Shown one piece after another: positions 1 to 4,903 of a stretch of 6,348 bases of DNA. Position 1 is the stretch's first letter; each line of letters starts with the position of its first letter. The stretch is from Thermoplasmata archaeon. GTDB taxonomy: Archaea > Thermoplasmatota > Thermoplasmata > Sysuiplasmatales > Sysuiplasmataceae. Below the pieces are notes generated by a model that saw only the letters and a list, made by a program, of their open reading frames with translations, was not told where the DNA came from and did not search any database. The DNA is taken from the NCBI GenBank assembly GCA_021796175.1, contig JAJYOM010000022.1, positions 9,811 through 16,158 on the forward strand. Reading direction: 5' to 3'. The position numbers were made by a program, and so were the translations under genes.

Positions 1-23
1 TTTCAGGTTTCTCCATGTATCTC
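1..23 (-). repeat. Left arm of an exact 23-base inverted repeat at the window edge
   Basis: The reverse complement of bases 1-23 is identical to bases 180-202 over all 23 positions. The match stops at base 24 versus 179, and it may continue beyond the left edge. A 23-base perfect match is far beyond chance in a 6.3 kb window. Bases 180-202 lie inside the membrane-protein gene and encode its residues 197-204 (LSGFSMYL), so this arm is an antisense copy of coding sequence. It also supplies the last six codons and the stop of that gene. It is best read as a fold-back junction (chimeric amplification or assembly end), less probably as a real local inversion. Confidence 0.85.
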
Positions 24-791
24 AAGCATGTTGATGAAGGACAACAGCGCAAGAGGCACAAGTGCATAGGCAAGAGAGAGCGCCCATGCCCCTGCAAGCA
101 TCCTTGCGTAAATAAACGGGTTGACCATGTACAGGAAGGATGCGAAGTACCTTGATGGTCCGAGTCTGCTGCCCGCAAAGAGATACATGGAGAAACCTGA
201 AAGAAAGAAAATCAGGAAGATGAACATCTTCTCGATTGCCCAGCCGGGGACCGGTCCGCTCAGTAGCGCCTCGAATGCAATCAGCGCGTTCCCGCCACCT
301 ATGTAGGGATAGAGGCCGTAGAGACCAGATGTCGGCACTATCGGGCCAAATACCATGTCTGTAACAAGTACATATCCTGGTGACAGGAAATCCTGCATAA
401 TGAGGAGTGAGAGCAGTGTAAATACTGCCACCGGCAAAATCCAGGAGGCGAACAAGCGCACTCTTTCGCTGTCTAGAAAGCGGTCCCGGAGTGCAGCAAT
501 GATGGCATGCAGCTTCCTGGAAAGCCTTCCGTTCCGGTGCGTTTCGATATAACCGTCCACTATCATCATCACAACACCCGCCACAAGGCAGTAGTAGGAG
601 ACGATTGCGATATCGTTTGCAGCAGCCGCATTCCCGGCAGAGTCCTCAACCGCAGCACTGACCAGGAGCACCAGGGCAACTGCGATCAGGTACCTTGGAT
701 CGGTCCTGTATAAGAAATAGAGGGCCACATAGGGCAATATTATTGCGAGTCCGACTATGTTGTAGATTTCCGTGTTCTCTCTCCCGGGCAA
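3..791 (-). CDS. Polytopic membrane protein, GT-C-like N-terminal region, probably artificially truncated
   Basis: Integral membrane protein of 262 residues as read. Hydrophobic segments lie near residues 10-27, 33-48, 60-79, 112-132, 188-206 and 236-255. A long non-cytoplasmic-looking loop (about 133-185) is rich in Gly, Pro and Tyr and contains Asp145. The later stretch with MVNPFIYARMLAG followed by an Ala/Leu-rich helix resembles the N-terminal half of large archaeal membrane proteins of the GT-C/YfhO-like type, which are usually well over 500 residues; this family call is from memory and tentative. If right, it would transfer sugars from lipid carriers on the outer membrane face. The start is TTG at 791: an in-frame TAG directly precedes it, and a TATA-like box sits about 23 bases upstream, fitting a leaderless mRNA. 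The last residues (257-262) and the stop come from the inverted repeat at 1-23, so the true protein very likely continues past Leu256. It diverges from the bactofilin-DUF835 gene. Confidence 0.7.
   Translation of the reverse strand: MPGRENTEIYNIVGLAIILPYVALYFLYRTDPRYLIAVALVLLVSAAVEDSAGNAAAANDIAIVSYYCLVAGVVMMIVDGYIETHRNGRLSRKLHAIIAALRDRFLDSERVRLFASWILPVAVFTLLSLLIMQDFLSPGYVLVTDMVFGPIVPTSGLYGLYPYIGGGNALIAFEALLSGPVPGWAIEKMFIFLIFFLSGFSMYLFAGSRLGPSRYFASFLYMVNPFIYARMLAGAWALSLAYALVPLALLSFINMLEIHGET
180..202 (+). repeat. Right arm of the exact 23-base inverted repeat
   Basis: This arm is in sense with the membrane-protein gene, encoding part of its fifth hydrophobic segment (residues 197-204), so it is probably the original sequence and bases 1-23 the inverted copy. 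The arms are separated by 156 bases (24-179). Read in the opposite orientation, that spacer gives a Lys/Arg/His/Cys-rich peptide that ends at a TGA and does not look like membrane protein, so a functional invertible segment is unlikely. Confidence 0.85.
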
Positions 792-810
792 CTACAGAAT
801 ATGGGACAGA

Positions 811-818
811 TAAATAAA
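811..818 (-). promoter_or_regulatory. TATA-like box for the leftward membrane-protein gene
   Basis: On the minus strand this reads TTTATTTA. Its centre is about 23 bases upstream of the TTG start at 791, the distance normally seen between an archaeal TATA box and the transcription start. The transcript would therefore begin at or next to the start codon. No Shine-Dalgarno-like sequence is present, which agrees with leaderless initiation. Position-based prediction only. Confidence 0.5.
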
Positions 819-870
819 ACAAGTCCAAACACAGGCACTTGCCACAGACGCTCCAGAGCGACTGGCTTAG

Positions 871-877
871 ATTTATA
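871..877 (+). promoter_or_regulatory. TATA-like box for the bactofilin-DUF835 gene
   Basis: The plus strand reads ATTTATA here. Transcription would be expected to start about 25 bases downstream, near 898-902. This places the in-frame TTG at 839 upstream of the promoter and supports the GTG at 911 as start, leaving a leader of about 10 bases. Together with the minus-strand box at 811-818 it makes 792-910 a divergent promoter region. Confidence 0.5.
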
Positions 878-901
878 CATCCCTTATCTTATTGTACTTC
901 C

Positions 902-906
902 GGTGG
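902..906 (+). promoter_or_regulatory. Possible ribosome binding site deciding the GTG 911 start
   Basis: GGTGG lies 4 bases before the GTG at 911 and can pair with part of the CACCUCC end of archaeal 16S rRNA. The competing in-frame ATG at 977 is preceded by a pyrimidine-rich stretch without such a match. Confidence 0.4.
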
Positions 907-910
907 AACT

Positions 911-2314
911 GTGAAGGTCGGCCGGCGGTCAATTACAGGCGGTATCGCGCACCGCTGGTTTTTTCCATCTGTTTTAATGGTGGCAGGCTCTGGCGGCAGT
1001 CACAGTGATGATGCCGGAACGCTCGGACACGGCGGCTACTTCGTTGACAGGGAGGGAAACATACGTGTGTTCGAATCTGCCGTCATCAAGAGTGACATCA
1101 GCTCGGCCGGGGATCTGTGGGTGGGAAAGGGCGCATCGATAGAGGGCAATGCGGCAGTCGAGGGTGATCTGGTGATGGAAAGCGATTCGAGGATCGGCGG
1201 CTCCATAACAGTGAAAGGTTCTGCCAATTTTAAGCAGAATTCTGTTGTAGGTGGTAAAGTGGAAATCGGCGGAGCCGTCTACCGGGGAAACAATCCTCCT
1301 GAACACCTTTTCCGCAGGAAATATCCTTCCTCCGTGACAGACGAGTCAGCTCAGTCCGAACCGCTAAACATCGAATCCGAGATGGAAACTGTCCTCGAGG
1401 GAAGGAAGCTGAAGGAGGGCGCGGTCACAATAATGCACGAGAAGAAAGCCGAAGTCTCATACGCTTTAGTGCGGCGCGCGTCCGCCCAGGGCCAGTCATG
1501 CATGATAATAGGCAGGGAACCTCCCGAGCGTCTGCGCAACGTAAGAGGTATCAGGATCGACGATGAGAATGTGATATGGCTCACCAATCTCGTTGGCAGG
1601 CGGTGCGTCAACCCCACCCATCTAAGCTCTGTTCTAAATTCACTGACCAGGTTTCTGGATGCCAACAGGAACGGCCTGGTGCTGATCGACGGCATAGAGT
1701 ACCTGATTACGAACAACGGATTCGATCAGGTGCTCAAGTTTGTCAACAAGATCGAGGATATGATCAAAACGAGCAGCGCCTCATTCCTAATCACACTCGA
1801 CCCGAGGACGCTCGATGCACAGAACCTCGCACTCGTTGAAAGAGGCGCGGAAACGATAATGTCTGCTGAACGGGCGAGGGATGACAAGGGATTGCTGCAG
1901 CAGGAGTTTGAGGAAAGGCTGAAGGAGGAGTCTGTACGGAGACAGCAGCTGGAGGACAGGCTTGACGGTTACCTCTACAGGATTGAGAATGTAATAAGTG
2001 CAGCACAATCCAGGCCGCAGACAGAGCAGGGTATCAGCAATGAAGACATATCAGAGCTGCAGGGTGCCAGGGACACAATAAAGACAGAGCTCAGGACACT
2101 CGAAGAGCGAATAGAGGAGAAGGAGAGGGAACTGCTGGAAACACTGGACAGGAAAATAGGTGAGATCAGGGGGGACGACAGCAGGAAGGATCTCGTCTCG
2201 TCCATGGAAGAGCAGCTGAGAGAAAATTCAGAACTGCTCCTCAAGGCAGTGCTTCTTGCCGAAAAACTGTCTTCTGAAAAGCTTGAGAAGGTTGAGGGAA
2301 AACCGCTCGAATGA
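911..2314 (+). CDS. Bactofilin-like / DUF835 / coiled-coil fusion protein
   Basis: Predicted 467-residue soluble protein in three parts. Residues about 36-126 are a Gly/Val/Ile-rich, short-period repeat (VGKGASIEGN, VEGDLVME, IGGSITVKG, VGGKVEIGG) typical of bactofilins, which form right-handed beta-helices that polymerise without nucleotide into cytoskeletal filaments. Residues about 168-318 are a DUF835 domain: GREPPERLR at 201-209, VIWLT at 221-225, Cys232, a Walker-B-like GLVLIDGIEYLI at 255-266 and LDPRTLD at 296-302. No Walker A P-loop is visible. Residues about 323-461 are highly charged Glu/Lys/Arg helices in three segments, probably coiled coil. There is no signal peptide or clear membrane segment, although residues 16-25 are hydrophobic. 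GTG 911 was chosen because it follows the TATA box at 871-877 and GGTGG; ATG 977 (445 residues) is the main alternative and keeps every domain. It converges on the next gene with a 6-base gap. An intracellular scaffold that also senses or docks a partner is inference. Confidence 0.85.
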   Translation: MKVGRRSITGGIAHRWFFPSVLMVAGSGGSHSDDAGTLGHGGYFVDREGNIRVFESAVIKSDISSAGDLWVGKGASIEGNAAVEGDLVMESDSRIGGSITVKGSANFKQNSVVGGKVEIGGAVYRGNNPPEHLFRRKYPSSVTDESAQSEPLNIESEMETVLEGRKLKEGAVTIMHEKKAEVSYALVRRASAQGQSCMIIGREPPERLRNVRGIRIDDENVIWLTNLVGRRCVNPTHLSSVLNSLTRFLDANRNGLVLIDGIEYLITNNGFDQVLKFVNKIEDMIKTSSASFLITLDPRTLDAQNLALVERGAETIMSAERARDDKGLLQQEFEERLKEESVRRQQLEDRLDGYLYRIENVISAAQSRPQTEQGISNEDISELQGARDTIKTELRTLEERIEEKERELLETLDRKIGEIRGDDSRKDLVSSMEEQLRENSELLLKAVLLAEKLSSEKLEKVEGKPLE

Positions 2315-2320
2315 ACATTC

Positions 2321-4171
2321 TCACTTCCTCATTCTGCTGACCCTGAACCTGCCGAACAGGTAGATAGCCGCACCAACCGCTGTGACAAGCGGCAGGAGTA
2401 TTGCAGGCAGGAGCTGATCAAAACCGGTGTACTGCCTGAGGTCGAATATAACTCCCGGTGCTGTCGAGTTGCCGACAGTGACGAGGTAACTGCCTGGTTT
2501 GCCCCGAGGTATTTTGAGCATTGCAAGAAAAGAACCGTTGGATGTTACTGAAGTCACATTCAACACAGGCACGCCATTCCAGAGTATCGCTACCTGCCTG
2601 CCGGGTATGAAACCTGTTCCATGTATCATCAGGTCCGAACCAGTGCTGCCGCTTTCGCTGCTGAGCTGAATGTTTGGGAGTATATTCATCGAGAATGCTG
2701 TTGCATTGTTTCCCTCGAGATCGTATGCACCGAGAGCGATGATTCCACCTGGCAGCGAAGGCACCGTCACGTTCGCATACAGCGTGCCGTTCTGTCCCGA
2801 AGTGAAGGTCTGCGGTATCAGATTGCTTCCCATGAACAGCTTGATGACAGTTGACGGATAGAAGAACGCGCCCGATATCCCGATCACGGAACCGACGTAT
2901 ACCTGCGCGGACGAGGCAGATATCACGGGCCTGACGATCATCTGCGTTGTGTTTGATGCCACTCCGCCGGCGGAAACAGCCTCCAGCGGGTAACTCCCGG
3001 CAGTCATTGGCGGGACAGTAAATTGCAACACCGCGGTCCCATTGGATCCTGCCTGTGCAGTCTGCCGTATCGCTCTGCCGTTGTAGACCAAGTGCACAAT
3101 GTCTCCCGCGGAGAAACCCTCCGCGTACACACCAATATTCGTGCCCGGGGACGCGCCGTAACGAGAAAGCACTATGCTGGAGGAGTTGACAGTGAACACC
3201 GCAGCGGTGCTGAAACCACTTGATGACGCTTCGAGTATATGCACTCCCCGGGTTGAGCCGGGTACCTGGAGAACGAGCTCTGCCATTCCCTGGCCATTCG
3301 CCATTGCCGATTTCAGTACATTGTTGTCCCAGGAGAGCCTGATAATACCCCCGGGCGCAAAGCCAGTGAGCTGCGCTACCACGTTCTGGCCGACTTGCCC
3401 TTCGGAGGGAATGAGCACGAGGCTGGGCACCACCGTGATTTCTGCTGTTTTCTGAATGGCATTCGACATCCTCACTGTGTAGTTGCCTGCCGGCATAGTC
3501 CTGAGCGTGAAGGTTACAGTGAAGGCACCGTTGGAATCTGCGATGACGTCATGGGCGGACTGGTATGACTGGTTGCCCACTACCGGATATCCGACATCCT
3601 GCCCGGATGCAAAATCCGCTCCCAGGACAGTCACAATGCCTCCGGTGGACTGTTCGTTCGGTACAGCGTATATTCCCACAGTGTTTCCGGATGGTTTCGA
3701 CGAAATGCCTGCACAGCTGACCTGAAATTCCTGCCCTCCCACTATCCCGTTCAGTGAAAATGGGCCTGTGCTTGCATTGCCAAGCAGTTTCACAACGAGC
3801 CCGATAATGTCTCCTGACTGGGAGACAGTGTAAGCCTGGTTGGTGCATGATATGAAACGGCCGGTGCTGTCTGTGATGCCTGTTGAGTTGTTAACAACCG
3901 TAAGTCCGGCCGGCAGGCCACCAATCTGGCTGAATACGAGTTCAGTACCGTAAGTGGCAGGTGATGAGATTATTGATGAAGTCGTCGCGTTGATTACAGG
4001 GGCGGTGGAGGACGCGGCAGCAGCCGCCTCATGGATGGCCCCCTGGCCCTGCGGAGGAGGGGGACCGGAATGCACAGTGCCTCCTGTAACAGCGCTGCCT
4101 GTGTTTGTTGTAAAACCTGAAAAGACAAGCAGAACAAACAGCAATGCTGTGGCGGCGTACTTTGCAAACAA
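2321..4171 (-). CDS. Secreted, C-terminally anchored surface protein with about five tandem Ig-like repeats
   Basis: 616 residues. A signal peptide covers residues 1 to about 27 (Lys4, hydrophobic core 7-20, Ala-type cleavage near GSA). A low-complexity linker follows (about 30-55, with PPPP and an Ala run), then an N-terminal domain (about 60-160) holding the only two cysteines, C109 and C153, a possible disulfide. About five repeats of roughly 80 residues follow (about 165-248, 251-328, 333-413, 415-497, 500-578) sharing G-x-GF-x-PG, a hydrophobic strand with Trp or Tyr, a central Gly, VP and G-x-Y; this resembles IPT/TIG-type Ig-like folds. A membrane helix at about 586-606 is followed by a basic tail (FRVSRMRK). 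I count 14 N-x-S/T sequons, so heavy glycosylation is plausible. The whole exterior would be displayed outside the cell as an S-layer-like, adhesive or binding protein. TTG at 4171 is chosen because GGTGA lies 4 bases upstream and no start codon lies between it and an upstream in-frame stop. It diverges from the small DUF835 gene. Confidence 0.85.
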   Translation of the reverse strand: MFAKYAATALLFVLLVFSGFTTNTGSAVTGGTVHSGPPPPQGQGAIHEAAAAASSTAPVINATTSSIISSPATYGTELVFSQIGGLPAGLTVVNNSTGITDSTGRFISCTNQAYTVSQSGDIIGLVVKLLGNASTGPFSLNGIVGGQEFQVSCAGISSKPSGNTVGIYAVPNEQSTGGIVTVLGADFASGQDVGYPVVGNQSYQSAHDVIADSNGAFTVTFTLRTMPAGNYTVRMSNAIQKTAEITVVPSLVLIPSEGQVGQNVVAQLTGFAPGGIIRLSWDNNVLKSAMANGQGMAELVLQVPGSTRGVHILEASSSGFSTAAVFTVNSSSIVLSRYGASPGTNIGVYAEGFSAGDIVHLVYNGRAIRQTAQAGSNGTAVLQFTVPPMTAGSYPLEAVSAGGVASNTTQMIVRPVISASSAQVYVGSVIGISGAFFYPSTVIKLFMGSNLIPQTFTSGQNGTLYANVTVPSLPGGIIALGAYDLEGNNATAFSMNILPNIQLSSESGSTGSDLMIHGTGFIPGRQVAILWNGVPVLNVTSVTSNGSFLAMLKIPRGKPGSYLVTVGNSTAPGVIFDLRQYTGFDQLLPAILLPLVTAVGAAIYLFGRFRVSRMRK

Positions 4172-4175
4172 CGTC

Positions 4176-4180
4176 TCACC
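4176..4180 (-). promoter_or_regulatory. Ribosome binding site supporting the TTG 4171 start
   Basis: The minus strand reads GGTGA, a direct match to the archaeal anti-Shine-Dalgarno region, 4 bases before the TTG start of the Ig-repeat surface protein. This makes the non-ATG start credible, because the signal peptide begins exactly there. Confidence 0.6.
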
Positions 4181-4220
4181 GGGGCCCGGGCAGAAATGTC
4201 ACTAGTCAGGTGTGGAATGC

Positions 4221-4230
4221 TCAATTGTGA
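4221..4230. repeat. Direct repeat copy 1 (TCAATTGTGA), candidate operator
   Basis: The ten bases TCAATTGTGA occur here and identically at 4256-4265, 35 bases apart start to start, both inside the 115-base region between two divergent genes. This copy falls where transcription of the leftward surface-protein gene would begin (about 25 bases from its TATA-like box), so a protein bound here could block it. The core CAATTG is itself palindromic. Regulatory role is inference. Confidence 0.5.
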
Positions 4231-4245
4231 CTTAAGTTTCACCGC

Positions 4246-4253
4246 TATATGAA
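4246..4253 (-). promoter_or_regulatory. TATA-like box for the Ig-repeat surface protein
   Basis: The minus strand reads TTCATATA here, between the two TCAATTGTGA copies. The expected transcription start is near 4223, giving a leader of about 50 bases that contains the GGTGA ribosome binding site. AT-rich composition and position are the only evidence. Confidence 0.4.
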
Positions 4254-4255
4254 TA

Positions 4256-4265
4256 TCAATTGTGA
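4256..4265. repeat. Direct repeat copy 2 (TCAATTGTGA), candidate operator
   Basis: Identical to 4221-4230. This copy lies just upstream of both facing TATA-like boxes (4246-4253 minus and 4276-4283 plus), a position from which one regulator could affect both divergent genes. No third copy was found by eye in the window. Confidence 0.5.
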
Positions 4266-4275
4266 TAATGAGGAC

Positions 4276-4283
4276 TTTAAATA
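4276..4283 (+). promoter_or_regulatory. TATA-like box for the small DUF835 gene
   Basis: TTTAAATA is the best TATA match in this intergenic region. Transcription from it would start near 4303-4306, which is downstream of the ATG at 4287. Either this box is not used for the full-length gene, or translation begins later, for example at the TTG at 4329, which is preceded by the purine-rich AAGGAAGGT at 4311-4319. Confidence 0.45.
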
Positions 4284-4286
4284 TTA

Positions 4287-4901
4287 ATGATTTGCCAGAG
4301 TCAAGAAGTCAAGGAAGGTACCGGTTCATTGAGAGATCCTATTGTAGAGCATGATGGCCGAAAGATACTGCCGGGCGAAGTCTATCTGGTCGAAGAGCCC
4401 AAGCCGTCCCTATTCTTCGATATTTTCTCCGAGTCTATGATACAGGGTGTGAAGGGATTGCTCATTACCAGGGAATTTCCTGACAGGCTCCGAAACGGTT
4501 ACAAGCTGGACAGGGCCTCCATTGTCTGGCTCACACATGTGGTCGGCAGGGACTGCATAGAGCCGACGCAGACCAACCTGATACTCAACCGCATCGTCTC
4601 ATTCACAAAGGAGCACTCTCCGTGCCTGATTATGCTCGACGGCATCGAGTATCTGATCAACCAGAACAGCTTCGACGTCATCATAGGCTTCCTGAATCAT
4701 ATCAGGGATTTGATAATTATACGGAATTCAGTCCTCATGGTTGCGATTGACCCGAATACGCTTGACACCAAGGAACTGGCACTTGTAGAGAGAAACCTTC
4801 AGGTTATAAAATCCAGCGGAGCTGGCAACGCAGGCCCGTTGCTTTCTCTCGAGTCAGGCGTCCTTAAGGTAATGCGCATGCCCAACTCAAAGCAGCTGTA
4901 G
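4287..4901 (+). CDS. Stand-alone DUF835 domain protein
   Basis: 204 residues from ATG 4287, nearly all of it one DUF835 domain (about 28-178) with no signal peptide or membrane segment, so cytoplasmic. Visible family motifs are GLLITREFPDRLR (57-69), IVWLT (79-83), Cys90, the Walker-B-like LIMLDGIEYLI (114-124, with Asp118 and Glu121) and IDPNTLDTKELALVER (154-169). A Walker A motif is absent. By eye it is about 40% identical to the DUF835 domain of the 911-2314 protein, including the cysteine after VGR, but it lacks the bactofilin-like and coiled-coil parts. DUF835 has no settled biochemical function; in other archaea it is often joined to PAS or other sensory domains. The start is uncertain: TTG 4329 would give 190 residues and fits the promoter better, with the domain intact. 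Its TAG stop is 2 bases from the stop of the converging surface-protein gene. Confidence 0.85.
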   Translation: MICQSQEVKEGTGSLRDPIVEHDGRKILPGEVYLVEEPKPSLFFDIFSESMIQGVKGLLITREFPDRLRNGYKLDRASIVWLTHVVGRDCIEPTQTNLILNRIVSFTKEHSPCLIMLDGIEYLINQNSFDVIIGFLNHIRDLIIIRNSVLMVAIDPNTLDTKELALVERNLQVIKSSGAGNAGPLLSLESGVLKVMRMPNSKQL

Positions 4902-4903
4902 TG

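Noticed and set aside
1..202. Phase-variable invertible segment flanked by inverted repeats
   Set aside because: The 156-base spacer read in the other orientation gives a Lys/Arg/His/Cys-rich peptide ending in a stop, unlike the membrane protein, and there is no recombinase gene nearby. A fold-back artefact is simpler.
839..910. Longer start (TTG 839) for the bactofilin-DUF835 gene
   Set aside because: It would place the TATA-like box at 871-877 inside the coding sequence, has no ribosome binding site, and adds residues with no similarity to the bactofilin-like region.
974..1306. 110-residue open frame on the minus strand opposite the bactofilin-like domain
   Set aside because: It is antisense to a well-supported coding region, has no promoter or ribosome binding site, and its composition is what the repetitive sense strand would produce.
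2315..2320. Transcription terminator between the convergent genes
   Set aside because: Six bases, no T-tract and no stem-loop that would not lie within coding sequence.
4184..4191. GC-rich palindrome GCCCGGGC in the leader of the Ig-repeat gene as a regulatory hairpin
   Set aside because: It is a self-complementary 8-base palindrome with no loop, so it cannot form a useful hairpin, and nothing else suggests a riboswitch or attenuator.
3954..4205. 83-residue plus-strand frame opposite the start of the Ig-repeat protein
   Set aside because: It is antisense to the signal peptide and linker, and its Ala/Pro-rich sequence mirrors the low-complexity sense codons. No start signals.
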